DNA from: an uncultured Lachnospiraceae bacterium
Lineage (GTDB): Bacteria > Bacillota > Clostridia > Lachnospirales > Lachnospiraceae
Assembly: GCA_910577765.1 (NCBI GenBank)
Contig: CAJTOV010000002.1
Coordinates: forward strand, 25,249-89,248
Direction of reading: 5' to 3'
Length of the DNA: 64,000 nucleotides
In this document: positions 44,326 through 52,760 of the stretch, one piece after another
Layout: each line of letters starts with the position of its first letter
Numbering within the stretch: the first letter of the stretch is position 1
The notes under the pieces: generated by a model
Database searches by the model: none
What the model was told of the DNA's origin: nothing
What the model saw: the letters and a program-made list of their open reading frames with translations, nothing else
Translations under genes and position numbers: made by a program

Positions 44326-45866
44326 ATTATAAGATACTGGCTGCCGATGACGAGCAGATGGAGCGCATGGCCCTGGAAGCGGTAATCTCCAGGCAGTTTG
44401 GCAGCCGGGCGGAGATCCGTCTGGCTGCCAACGGCAAGGAGGCAGTGAGCCTTGCCAGGGAGTTCCAGCCGGACATTGCCCTGCTGGATATCAAGATGCC
44501 GGGCATGAACGGAATCGAGGCAGGGAAAGAAATTCTGGACCTTCTGCCGGACTGCTATATCATCATGCTGACCGGCTTCACTTATTTCTCCTACGCCAGG
44601 GAAAGCGTGAACATCGGAGCCGCAGACTTTCTGGTAAAGCCTGCGGCAGACGAGGAGATTACAGGAGCCCTGGAGAAAGCCATGGTCCAGGTAGACCAGA
44701 GGCGGACCCGGCGCAGGGCTGAGGAGGCCAACCAGAAGAAAGCCATGCAGGCAGAGCAGTACATGGAAAGCGAGCTGGTGTCTGCCATTGCCTTTTCCAA
44801 TGCTGATGAGGCGCAGACCCAGGAGCTGATGGAGGGACTGGGCCTTACGTTCCGGTATGGGGCTGGGGTCATTGTGGATGCCCGGCTGTCCCGGTCCGGG
44901 GAAAGCGGACAGGCGCTCAGGATCTGCCGCAGCTGGGCCAGGGACCTGGGAGGCCGGGAGCGGATCTGTATCTGCGAACATTACGGCCAGATCTATCTGC
45001 TGGTTCTTTCCGCAGAGATCCGGGAGCGGGAGTGGTACAAGGCGCTTCTGGGAGAGCTGAACCAGGCCCTGGAGCTGGCCGGCTTCCAGGTGAAGATTGC
45101 CGCCGGGATTCAGGTGGCCCAGCTGAAAAATATTTACCTTTCCTTCCGGGAGGCCAAACGGAATCTGGGCAGCGCCAAACAGATCCATGTCCACCGGCGG
45201 GAAGCCGGTACCAGTGGCGGGGACGCCACCCAGGGCAGTCAGGAGCAGCGGATGGCAGCTGCCCTGAAAGCCGGGGAATATGACGAGGCCATGCTGTATC
45301 TGGAACAGCTGATGGAACGGTTCTTTGACGAAGCCGTGGAGCCGGTGTTGAAACTGTATGAGCTTCTGGTGGCAGTGAACCGGACCCTGAAGCTGGAGAC
45401 AGAGGTGGAGCCGGTCTACACCATAGGCCGCAGAATGCTGGAAGAGCCCCGGCGGGAACCGGTCATGGCCATGGCCTCCGGCTACATGGAGACCATGATT
45501 GACCGGCTGATCGCCCGGGAGGGAAATCCGGATGCGGCCTGGGCGGTCCGGGCAGAGGAATATATCCAGGCCAATTACATGAACAATATTACCCTGGAAG
45601 ACATGGCAGCCCAGATCGGCTTTTCCATCTACTATTTCAGCAAACTGTTTAAGCAGAAGTTCCAGATGAATTTTGTGGATTATCTGACCCGGGTCCGGAT
45701 CTTAAAGGCCCGGGAGATGCTGGAGCAGGGGGAGACCAGCATCAAGGAAGTCAGCAGCCGGGTAGGCTACAGCGAGGCCAATTATTTTGCCAGGGTCTTT
45801 AAGAAGGAAACCGGCATTCCGCCCTCGGTTTATCAAAAAAATGCTAAACTGGCAAAAAAATGCTAA
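44322..45866 (+). CDS. YesN-type response regulator (receiver + AraC HTH)
   Basis: 514 aa from the ATG at 44322, which overlaps the kinase stop. Receiver: AADDEQ, phospho-acceptor in LDIKMPG near residue 54, KPA near 106. C-terminal AraC domain: LEDMAAQIGFSIYYFSKLFK and VSSRVGYSEANYFARVFKK. Probably activates the TRAP genes downstream in response to the ligand sensed by the kinase. Confidence 0.94.
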   Translation: MNYKILAADDEQMERMALEAVISRQFGSRAEIRLAANGKEAVSLAREFQPDIALLDIKMPGMNGIEAGKEILDLLPDCYIIMLTGFTYFSYARESVNIGAADFLVKPAADEEITGALEKAMVQVDQRRTRRRAEEANQKKAMQAEQYMESELVSAIAFSNADEAQTQELMEGLGLTFRYGAGVIVDARLSRSGESGQALRICRSWARDLGGRERICICEHYGQIYLLVLSAEIREREWYKALLGELNQALELAGFQVKIAAGIQVAQLKNIYLSFREAKRNLGSAKQIHVHRREAGTSGGDATQGSQEQRMAAALKAGEYDEAMLYLEQLMERFFDEAVEPVLKLYELLVAVNRTLKLETEVEPVYTIGRRMLEEPRREPVMAMASGYMETMIDRLIAREGNPDAAWAVRAEEYIQANYMNNITLEDMAAQIGFSIYYFSKLFKQKFQMNFVDYLTRVRILKAREMLEQGETSIKEVSSRVGYSEANYFARVFKKETGIPPSVYQKNAKLAKKC

Positions 45867-45915
45867 GACTCTGTTAAAAATCCTTTATATAACATTTACA
45901 ACAAAAATGTATTTA

Positions 45916-45959
45916 TAGACGGCAAATGTGTGCATTCTGTTTTTCGCATTTGTCGTCTA
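45916..45959. promoter_or_regulatory. 13-bp inverted repeat upstream of the TRAP operon
   Basis: TAGACGGCAAATG (45916-45928) and CATTTGTCGTCTA (45947-45959) are inverted copies with one mismatch across an 18-nt spacer. It lies 100 bp before the TRAP binding-protein gene, so it is a good candidate operator for the YesN-type regulator, or a terminator-like hairpin after it. Confidence 0.55.
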
Positions 45960-46058
45960 TACTTTTGTTATGGGAAATAATAAACAAATGCAGCAAAAGC
46001 CCGGCCCATCAGGGGCATGGCAGCGGCTGCAAGTGTATGAACACAAGGAGGATGTAAA

Positions 46059-47150
46059 ATGAGAAAAACCATGTCCGTGATTCTGGCCACAGTACTGGCG
46101 GCAGCAGCCCTGGCAGGCTGCGGCAGTTCCGCACCGTCTGCACCGGCCACCACAGCCGCGCCGGCAGCCACTTCCGGGGAAGCCCAGGATAAGCAGGAGT
46201 CCCAGAGCGCAGCACCGGAGACCGGAAAAGCAGCAGCCAAAGACACCATTGTGCTCCGGCTGGCAGAGACCCAGACCGAGACCTATCCGGCCACCATGGG
46301 AGCCATTGAGTTTGCCCGCCTGGTGGAAGAGAAGACGGACGGGCGGATCAGGATCGAAGTGTTTACCGGCGGCCAGCTTGGCGGTGACGAGCAGGCGATT
46401 TTAGAGCAGGTACAGTTCGGCGCCATTGATTTTACCAGAGTCAACTTTGCCCCCATGACTGAGTTTGCCCCGATTCTGAACCTTCTCCAGATGCCTTACC
46501 TGTTCACCGACGCAGACCACATGCACAAGGTCATTGACAGTGAAATCGGCAAAGAGCTTCTGGACAGTGTGGAGGCAGGTAATTTTATCGGCCTGGCCCT
46601 GTACGATGCAGGAACCAGGAATTTCTACAACTCCGTGCGCCCTATTAAGACCGTGGAGGACATGAAGGGTTTGAAGATCCGTACCACCCAGAGTCAGCTG
46701 ATTGTGGATATGGTGGAAGCCCTGGGCGCGTCCGCCACTCCCATGGCCTTTGGCGAGGTGTACAGCTCCCTGCAGACCGGCGTCATCGACGGTGCCGAGA
46801 ACAACTGGGTCAGCTATGACCAGAACAGCCATTATGAGGTGGCAAAATACATCTCCCTGGACGGTCATACGGCTCCGCCGGAGATTCTGGTGTGCAGCAA
46901 AATGGTATTTGACAAGCTGTCTCCGGAGGACCAGCAGATCATCCGGGAATGTGCCAAGGAGTCTGAGCTGTGGGAGCGGGACAAGTACGGCCAGGTAGAA
47001 AAGGAAGCCATGGACAAAGTAATCGCAGCCGGGTCAGAGGTCAGTGAGCTGGATGACCGGGAAGGCTTTGTAAAGGCCGTGGAACCCCTCTACGAGAAAT
47101 ACGCAGGAGACTATATGGATACCTTGCAGGCCATTATTGACATGCAGTAA
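46059..47150 (+). CDS. dctP: TRAP transporter substrate-binding lipoprotein
   Basis: 363 aa; lipobox ALAGCGSS near residue 20, linker, then the DctP fold with TQTETYPATMGAIEF, MKGLKIRTTQSQLIVDM (the ligand-carboxylate arginine in KIRT) and ETNWVSYD-like GAENNWVSYDQNSHYEV. Captures an acidic sugar or organic acid. AAGGAGG upstream. Confidence 0.93.
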   Translation: MRKTMSVILATVLAAAALAGCGSSAPSAPATTAAPAATSGEAQDKQESQSAAPETGKAAAKDTIVLRLAETQTETYPATMGAIEFARLVEEKTDGRIRIEVFTGGQLGGDEQAILEQVQFGAIDFTRVNFAPMTEFAPILNLLQMPYLFTDADHMHKVIDSEIGKELLDSVEAGNFIGLALYDAGTRNFYNSVRPIKTVEDMKGLKIRTTQSQLIVDMVEALGASATPMAFGEVYSSLQTGVIDGAENNWVSYDQNSHYEVAKYISLDGHTAPPEILVCSKMVFDKLSPEDQQIIRECAKESELWERDKYGQVEKEAMDKVIAAGSEVSELDDREGFVKAVEPLYEKYAGDYMDTLQAIIDMQ

Positions 47151-47172
47151 AGCGTGTAAAAGTGGAACCGGA

Positions 47173-47272
47173 GGAATCCGGGCCGGGCCGAAAGCCGGGA
47201 ATCCGGGCCAGGCCGAAAGCCAGGAATCCGGGCCAGGCCGAAAGCCGGGAATCCGGGCCGGGCAGGAAATCC
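47173..47272. repeat. Four 25-bp tandem repeats between dctP and dctQ
   Basis: Copies begin at 47173, 47198, 47223 and 47248; the unit is close to GAATCCGGGCCGGGCCGAAA plus GCCGG, and the last copy diverges at its 3' half. GC-rich and partly self-complementary (CCGG words). It may weaken or stabilise the dctPQ junction. No spacers, so not CRISPR. Confidence 0.85.
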
Positions 47273-47324
47273 GGCAGCCGGGCCCGGCCCTTCCGGTTCC
47301 GGGAAAAAGAATGGGGGATGACAA

Positions 47325-47828
47325 GTGAATGTGATTGACCGGTTTTTCAACCGCCTGATGGATCTTTGCATGCTTCTGGCAAAGCTGATGCTGCTGACGA
47401 TGACCATTATCATCTGCATCCATGTATTTTACCGGTATGCTTTGAACCAGGCCATCCGCTGGTCTGAGGAGATCACCATGATGCTGATGGTGTACATGGG
47501 ATTTTTCAGCATAGCTTATGGCGTGAAGCACAGGCTGCATCTGAGTGTGAATCTGTTCTACGACAGTCTTCCCGCCGGTTTGCAGCGGATCATTTTAAAG
47601 CTTACGGATTTTATTCTGATGATTATGGGCCTGGTGCTGCTGTACTTTGGAATCAGCCTGATCAAAAGCACCATGCACAACATTATGATTGCCACCCACC
47701 TGCCGTCTGCCATGCTGTACGGCGCCGTGCCGGTATCCGGTATTCTGATTGCGTACTTTTCTTTTGTAAACTTTACCGGATGGGAGCAGAAGTCCGGGAA
47801 CGGGGAAAGGAGGGAACACCATGGTTGA
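47325..47828 (+). CDS. dctQ: TRAP transporter small permease
   Basis: 167 aa from a GTG (GGGGGATGACAA upstream). Four membrane helices; the family core is RYALNQAIRWSEEITMMLMVYMGF (helix 2 boundary) with the conserved W-x-E-E. Overlaps the dctM start by 8 bp. Confidence 0.93.
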   Translation: MNVIDRFFNRLMDLCMLLAKLMLLTMTIIICIHVFYRYALNQAIRWSEEITMMLMVYMGFFSIAYGVKHRLHLSVNLFYDSLPAGLQRIILKLTDFILMIMGLVLLYFGISLIKSTMHNIMIATHLPSAMLYGAVPVSGILIAYFSFVNFTGWEQKSGNGERREHHG

Positions 47829-49113
47829 TTATCTGGGAATTACCATTCTGCTGGGCACTTTTGTGGTGCTGCTGGTTCTTCACACCCCTATTTCCTTTGC
47901 CCTGCTGGCCTCGGCGATTCTCACCTCCTTCTATCTGCAGGTGCCCCTGATGTCCGTGGCAGTGCAGATGGTAAAGGGAATCCACTCCTTCTCCCTTCTG
48001 GCAATCCCCTTCTTTATTCTGGCAGGGGAAATCATGGGGGCCGGGGGCATTTCCCGGAGGATCATTGAATTCACCAATGTGCTGGTGGGACGGGTGCGGG
48101 GCGGCCTGGCCCAGGTGAATATTCTGGCCAGCATGTTCTTCGGCGGCATCTCCGGTTCAGCCATTGCCGACGTGTCCTCCATCGGGGCGCTGCTGATCCC
48201 CATGATGGTGGACAGCGGATACGACGAGGACTATTCCGTGGATGTGACCATTACCAGCGCCTGCCAGGGACTGATCATCCCGCCCAGCCACAATATGATC
48301 ATCTTCGCGGTGTCCGCCGGAGGCCTCTCTGTGGGGAGGCTGTTTCTGGGAGGAATCCTTCCAGGGGTCCTGCTGGGAGCGGCCCTGATGGTAATCAGTT
48401 ATGTGATTGCCGTGAAGCGGGGCTACCCCAAGGGGGAGAAGGTATCCTTCCGGGAAGGTCTGAGGATTGCCGGCAGCGCGGTTCTGGGACTTCTGACCGC
48501 TGTCATCATCATCGGCGGAGTCATCGGCGGAATCTTCACGGCTACCGAGTCCGCGGCAGTGGCCTGCCTTTATGCGTTTGTCATTACCTTTTTCGTATAC
48601 AGGGAGATTCCTGTCAGCAGGATGGACGAGATTCTCATGAGCGCTTTGAAGACCCTGGCCACAGTCCTGGCCCTGCTGGCCAGCTGCAATGCCTTCGGCT
48701 GGTTTCTGGCCTACCTGCGGGTGCCGGCCCTGATCACCAGTGCCCTTCTGGGAGTCAGCAGCAACCGGATAGTGGTCCTGCTTCTGATCAATATCCTGCT
48801 CCTGGCTCTGGGAACCATTATGGATATGGCGCCGCTGATTATGATCACCACCCCCATCCTTCTGCCGGTGACCCAGGCCATTGGCATGGACCCTGTCCAG
48901 TTTGGGGTGATGATGGTGCTGAACCTGGCCATCGGCCTTTGTACCCCTCCGGTGGGAGCGGTGCTCTTTGTGGGCTGTACCATTGGGAAGATTTCCATGG
49001 AAAAGCTGACCAGATCCCTGATCCCCTTCTACGCGGCCATGATTGCAGTGCTGATGCTGGTAACCTTTGTGCCCCAGGTGGTGCTGTTTGTGCCGGATTT
49101 ACTGCTAAAGTAA
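47821..49113 (+). CDS. dctM: TRAP transporter large permease
   Basis: 430 aa with about 11-12 helices. Family segments: PFFILAGEIMGAGGISRRI, FGGISGSAIADVSSIGALLIP and the C-terminal NLAIGLCTPPVGAVLF. Uses an ion gradient to move the ligand delivered by the binding protein. Confidence 0.95.
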   Translation: MVDYLGITILLGTFVVLLVLHTPISFALLASAILTSFYLQVPLMSVAVQMVKGIHSFSLLAIPFFILAGEIMGAGGISRRIIEFTNVLVGRVRGGLAQVNILASMFFGGISGSAIADVSSIGALLIPMMVDSGYDEDYSVDVTITSACQGLIIPPSHNMIIFAVSAGGLSVGRLFLGGILPGVLLGAALMVISYVIAVKRGYPKGEKVSFREGLRIAGSAVLGLLTAVIIIGGVIGGIFTATESAAVACLYAFVITFFVYREIPVSRMDEILMSALKTLATVLALLASCNAFGWFLAYLRVPALITSALLGVSSNRIVVLLLINILLLALGTIMDMAPLIMITTPILLPVTQAIGMDPVQFGVMMVLNLAIGLCTPPVGAVLFVGCTIGKISMEKLTRSLIPFYAAMIAVLMLVTFVPQVVLFVPDLLLK

Positions 49114-49127
49114 AAAAATGCATTTCC

Positions 49128-49202
49128 ACGGAGCCGTTCCGGCATGGGACAAAAGCCGCCGGATTTTGTGAGACGGGCGGTGTCATGTTCTGACGGCTCC
49201 GT
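49128..49202. other. 10-bp inverted repeat between dctM and the SDR gene
   Basis: ACGGAGCCGT (49128-49137) and ACGGCTCCGT (49193-49202) can pair across a 55-nt loop; Ts follow on the plus side. It may reduce readthrough into the dehydrogenase gene. Confidence 0.4.
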
Positions 49203-49223
49203 TTCTTGAGAAAGGAGAGAAAC

Positions 49224-49967
49224 ATGACAGAGAAAAAAGTATTGTTTATTACAGGCGCAGCCATAGGAATCGGCCATGCAGCCTGCCTGAAATTTGCAGC
49301 CCAAGGCTATGCTGTTGCATTCAACGATTATAACCAGGAAAATGGCAGAAAAGCGGAGCAGGAGCTTAAGGCCATGGGGCATGATGTGCTTTTCCTGCCA
49401 GGAGATGCCACCAGTGAGGAAGAAGTAAAGGCCATGGTTGCAAAGACGGTGGAGACTTACGGACGGATTGACACCCTCATCAACAATGCAGGGGGTCTGG
49501 GGGGACGTTCCGCCTTTGAAGGCATGGAAACCGCATTCTGGAACCGGGTTATGGATCTGAATCTGACAGGGGCCTTTTTCGCCTCCCGGGAGTGTATCCC
49601 CTGGCTGAAGAAGACAAAAGGAACCATCATCAACATTACCTCCATTGCAGCCTATAATGGCGGCGGCCCGGGAGCCGGAGTCTATGCGGCGGCCAAGGCA
49701 GCGGTACTGACCATGACACGTGCCATGGCCAAGGAACTGATTCCCGCAGGGGTCCGGGTCAATGCAGTCTCTCCCGGAACCATTGACACGGCATTTCATG
49801 CGGCCAGCAGCCGGGAGCTTCTGGAAAGCTTTGTCAAGGCCATTCCCGCAGGCCGCATGGGCCGGCCCGGTGAGGTGGCGGATGTGATGTATTATCTGGC
49901 TTCGGAGCAGTCCTCCTATCTGGTAGGGGAAGTGGTCCAGATCAACGGGGGACAGATGATGCTGTAA
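49224..49967 (+). CDS. Short-chain dehydrogenase/reductase
   Basis: 247 aa from the ATG at 49224 (GAAAGGAGAG upstream). Rossmann motif TGAAIGIGHA (a variant TGxxxGIG), NNAGG near 85, and the catalytic set Ser in ITSIA, YxxxK as YAAAKAA. C-terminal GEVVQINGGQMM is typical of the FabG/sugar-acid branch. Probably oxidises or reduces the compound brought in by the TRAP transporter. Confidence 0.93.
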   Translation: MTEKKVLFITGAAIGIGHAACLKFAAQGYAVAFNDYNQENGRKAEQELKAMGHDVLFLPGDATSEEEVKAMVAKTVETYGRIDTLINNAGGLGGRSAFEGMETAFWNRVMDLNLTGAFFASRECIPWLKKTKGTIINITSIAAYNGGGPGAGVYAAAKAAVLTMTRAMAKELIPAGVRVNAVSPGTIDTAFHAASSRELLESFVKAIPAGRMGRPGEVADVMYYLASEQSSYLVGEVVQINGGQMML

Positions 49968-49987
49968 ACCGGAGATACAAAAAATGC

Positions 49988-50052
49988 TTGACATCACCGT
50001 GTCAAAGTGCTGCAATCAGCCTCAACAATCAAATAACCAAACCGTTGAGAAA
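49988..50052 (+). promoter_or_regulatory. Duplicate of the T-box promoter and 5' leader (copy 1)
   Basis: TTGACA (49988-49993), 17 bp, TGCAAT (50011-50016), then CAATCAAATAACCAAACCG and TTGAGAAA. Nearly identical to 51153-51218, the promoter and start of the T-box leader. Here the leader stops after about 30 nt and runs into the terminator at 50073, so a transcript of about 80 nt could be made. Confidence 0.75.
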
Positions 50053-50072
50053 AAGTATGGGGTATAAAATAT

Positions 50073-50099
50073 AAACTGGTGCCATATCGGCACCAGTTT
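50073..50099. terminator. Bidirectional intrinsic terminator
   Basis: Perfect 11-bp stem AAACTGGTGCC/GGCACCAGTTT with a 5-nt loop and AT-rich tracts on both sides. Lies between the convergent SDR and HicB-Panacea genes. Confidence 0.85.
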
Positions 50100-50151
50100 A
50101 TTTTATTATGATGCAGTGAGTAAGAAGTCCTGGCTTTTTACCCATGTCCCT

Positions 50152-50784
50152 TTAATTGTGATAATATTCCATCATAAGCGCTTCCGGTATATCTTTATTA
50201 TCACTGGCGCCTTCCTTCAGATCACCCCTGGTTTCTTTCCAGGGTCTTTCCATGTGTGTATACTGCCGGAGCGTGTCCCCGTCCTCATGCCGGTATGTGT
50301 TGATGACATGGTCCATATGCCTGATTTCTGATGGTGAAAAGACATGTGAGACCGGGTAATCGCATTTTCTCACAATCCGTCTGGACCGGTGGGTATCAAA
50401 CAGACGCTTATTGACTGGACCATTGGCATAATCTTTAAAGCTGTCATTTATAAATGGAGTCTTATAAATTCCCAGACACCATGCCTGACAGTAATAGACC
50501 AGTTTTTGAAGCATCCATGTGTCAATGGCGTCCAGACGGTCAAGAATATAGGACGCCACATCAATGGAAGTGGGGGCGGTGGACTCGATATAGGAAAAAT
50601 CTTCCTGAGGAATTTCACGGCCAAGCTCTTGGGCAAAACGGACCCATTCCTGTATCATGACATCTGCATTTTTGAGGGATTCATCAATGGTATCCCCATC
50701 TGCCATACAGCCGGGAAGGGCCGGGACATTTGTAATAAAAGCATTGTCATCCTGGCTCCAGTAAAACAGTTTGTTGTATGCCAT
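50152..50784 (-). CDS. HicB-like antitoxin fused to a Panacea (DUF4065) domain
   Basis: 210 aa from the ATG at 50784 (AAGGAGGAG upstream), which overlaps the toxin stop by one base. Residues 1-60 are a HicB fold: YWSQDDNAFITNVPALPGCMADGDTIDESLKNA. Residues 70-200 match Panacea/SocA-like: VASYILDRL, LQKLVYYCQAWCLG, FKDYANGPVNKRLFDTH. Panacea domains act as broad antitoxins in several toxin-antitoxin families. The usual HicB C-terminal DNA-binding domain is absent and replaced by Panacea. Toxin partner is the HicA-like gene upstream. Confidence 0.85.
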   Translation of the reverse strand: MAYNKLFYWSQDDNAFITNVPALPGCMADGDTIDESLKNADVMIQEWVRFAQELGREIPQEDFSYIESTAPTSIDVASYILDRLDAIDTWMLQKLVYYCQAWCLGIYKTPFINDSFKDYANGPVNKRLFDTHRSRRIVRKCDYPVSHVFSPSEIRHMDHVINTYRHEDGDTLRQYTHMERPWKETRGDLKEGASDNKDIPEALMMEYYHN

Positions 50785-51047
50785 CAAATATCTCCTCCTT
50801 CACCAAGTCTATACTCTATAACAAGGTTTCTGATTTCTTTTACCTGGTAGGGTTTGATTTTCCCGCCCTTAGGCTGTATATTGATCAGTTCAGGAACATT
50901 GTCGATGCTATACTGGAAATGGGAACCCTTTGTCCGCCGATGAACAGCGCCTATCTTTGAAAGAAAGAAGCACATATCTTCTTCGGATATATTTGTATCG
51001 GATTTTCCAGACAATATGTCTGCTCTTATCTTACTGTACCGGCTCAT
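50784..51047 (-). CDS. HicA-like mRNA interferase toxin
   Basis: 87 aa from the ATG at 51047 (GGAAGTGAG about 11 nt before it). The HicA hallmark GSHFQY with the catalytic His lies near residue 41 (RTKGSHFQYSI), followed by the basic PKGGKIKPYQVKEI segment, the usual RNA-binding surface. HicA cleaves mRNA when free of antitoxin. Toxin-first order and one-base overlap are typical for hicAB. A longer frame upstream lacks a ribosome site. Confidence 0.85.
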   Translation of the reverse strand: MSRYSKIRADILSGKSDTNISEEDMCFFLSKIGAVHRRTKGSHFQYSIDNVPELINIQPKGGKIKPYQVKEIRNLVIEYRLGEGGDI

Positions 51048-51152
51048 GTGGCAGTGTCTCACTTCCATTGGTTTTTTTATTGCTGTTTTGAGTATATAAG
51101 ATTTGACGAAAAATGTCAATGAAAAAATGCTGAAAAAATCAGAAAAACCCTA

Positions 51153-51218
51153 TTGACATCACCACGCTAAAGTGCTACAATCATCCCCAACAATCAAATA
51201 CATCAAACCGTTGAGAAA
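51153..51218 (+). promoter_or_regulatory. Promoter and 5' end of the T-box leader (copy 2)
   Basis: TTGACA (51153-51158), exactly 17 bp, TACAAT (51176-51181). Transcription should start near 51188. The segment through GTTGAGAAA is duplicated at 49988-50052, so the toxin-antitoxin module lies between two direct repeats of about 65 bp. Confidence 0.85.
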
Positions 51219-51594
51219 GGGTAAGTAGTCTGAATAACCCTCCAGCCCCCCTGAAAAGGATAACTTTGAATACCAGAGCGCACAGCCGCGTTGGTTCCGG
51301 GGACCGGCCGGAGGTCGGAAGTCACAGAGAGCTGCCGGTGGTGGAAAGGCAGTACGGAAGATTCAGATGAATGGACTTTTGAGGGCGCTTCGGAATGGAT
51401 GGGAACGGGGAGACGGCCAGGGGCCGGTACTCCGTATCCGCTGGTATGAAGCGACGAAAGCTGCAATCGTAAAAGGGCAGCGCATATGATGGTATGCGGA
51501 TGAGAGGGCCTTATAAGGCCAATTGCGGGTGGTACCGCGGATATTGTGATGATATTCGTCCCGGACAGATGTGATTTCTGTCCGGGATTTTTTT
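51188..51594 (+). ncRNA. Tryptophan T-box riboswitch leader
   Basis: In order: stem I with the CAGAGAGCTGCCGGTGGTGG block (about 51325-51345), a specifier loop GAA-TGG-A with the Trp codon at 51372-51374 followed by CTTTTGAG, and the T-box itself AATTGCGGGTGGTACCGCGG (51521-51540). The terminator TCCCGGACAGA/TCTGTCCGGGA (51559-51587) with seven Ts competes with the antiterminator. Uncharged tRNA-Trp would turn on the downstream genes. The codon is read by position, since other in-frame UGGs exist nearby. Confidence 0.88.
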
Positions 51595-51630
51595 GTTTCC
51601 GGCAAAACAGCAGAAAGGAAGGCATAACCT

Positions 51631-52725
51631 ATGAAGCACTACAGTATTTTCCTGCCCAGCTACACCATTGGGGAGAATCCCTATGAAGAGATCGGAGCCA
51701 TCTGCCGTCCTTACGGCACCACAGCCGTAGTCATCGGCGGCCATAAGGCCATGGCAGCGGCAAAGGATGCCCTGGAGGCCGCCTGCTCCCAGGGGGGTAT
51801 CCGGATTCTGGAGTATCTTTGGTACGGCGGGGAATGCAGCTATGAGAACGTGGAAGTACTCCGGGCACAGCCCGCCCCAGGCCAGGCCCACATGGTGTTC
51901 GCGGTAGGAGGCGGCAAAGCCACGGATACGGCAAAGGCCCTGGCAGACACTCTGGGAAAGCCGGTATTTACCTTTCCCACCATTGCCTCCAACTGCTCCG
52001 CCTGCACCAGCGTGTCCATTATGTACCATCCGGACGGCAGCTTTCTGCGCCCTTACTTTTTCGGGAAGCCGCCGGTCCATGCATTTATCCACCTGGGGAT
52101 CATCGCCCGGTCCCCGCAGCAGTACCTGTGGGCCGGTATGGGCGACACCTATGCCAAATATTTTGAGAGCACCGTGTCCTCCCGGGGGGAGGAGCTGCCC
52201 CACTATATCCGCCTGGGAGTGGTGGTCAGCAGCATGTGTCTGGAGCCGGTTCTTGCCTATGGGGAAAAGGCTCTGGCAGACAACCGGGCCGGACGGATAT
52301 CCGGGGAACTGGAGCAGGTAGTTCTAGCGGTCGTGGTCAGTACCGGCATCGCCTCCATCCTGCTGACCCGTGACCGGATCATCGACTACAACACCGGGCT
52401 GGGCCACGCCGTATTCTACGCCCTGACCTCCTTCCCCCACATTGAGAAGGGCCATCTTCACGGGGAGGTGGTAAGCTATGGGATTCTGATCCTGCTTCTG
52501 GTGGACGGTCAGGAGGAAATGTTCCGGAAGCTGTACCGGTTCAGCCAGAGTGTAAAGCTTCCGGTCTGTCTGGCAGACCTGGAGATCACCGCCGGGGAGC
52601 TGGACCAGGTGGCGGAACGGATTCTGGAGATGAAGGACATTGACCACAACCCCTATCCCATTACACGGGAAATGCTGACGGCAGCGTTCCGGACTCTGGA
52701 GAACCGCGGCGGTCAGGAACGGTAA
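51631..52725 (+). CDS. GldA-like iron/zinc-containing dehydrogenase
   Basis: 364 aa starting 37 bp after the T-box terminator (AAAGGAAGG upstream). NAD-binding AVGGGKATDTAKALA near residue 90, TFPTIASNCSACT near 115, and metal ligands in WAGMGDT (Asp), GLGHAVF (His) and GHLHGEV (His). Glycerol-dehydrogenase branch, but being under a Trp T-box it is more likely tied to tryptophan or indole-compound metabolism. Substrate unknown. Confidence 0.88.
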   Translation: MKHYSIFLPSYTIGENPYEEIGAICRPYGTTAVVIGGHKAMAAAKDALEAACSQGGIRILEYLWYGGECSYENVEVLRAQPAPGQAHMVFAVGGGKATDTAKALADTLGKPVFTFPTIASNCSACTSVSIMYHPDGSFLRPYFFGKPPVHAFIHLGIIARSPQQYLWAGMGDTYAKYFESTVSSRGEELPHYIRLGVVVSSMCLEPVLAYGEKALADNRAGRISGELEQVVLAVVVSTGIASILLTRDRIIDYNTGLGHAVFYALTSFPHIEKGHLHGEVVSYGILILLLVDGQEEMFRKLYRFSQSVKLPVCLADLEITAGELDQVAERILEMKDIDHNPYPITREMLTAAFRTLENRGGQER

Positions 52726-52760
52726 TGTGTTGATTTAAAATAAGAATGAGGAGAAGCATT

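Noticed and set aside
19893..45866. YesM/YesN pairs as the missing AgrC/AgrA partners
   Set aside because: Both regulators have AraC DNA-binding domains and sit in sugar operons; neither kinase has the AgrC-type multi-helix sensor.
47173..47272. Possible CRISPR array
   Set aside because: Repeats are contiguous without spacers and no cas gene is present in the window.
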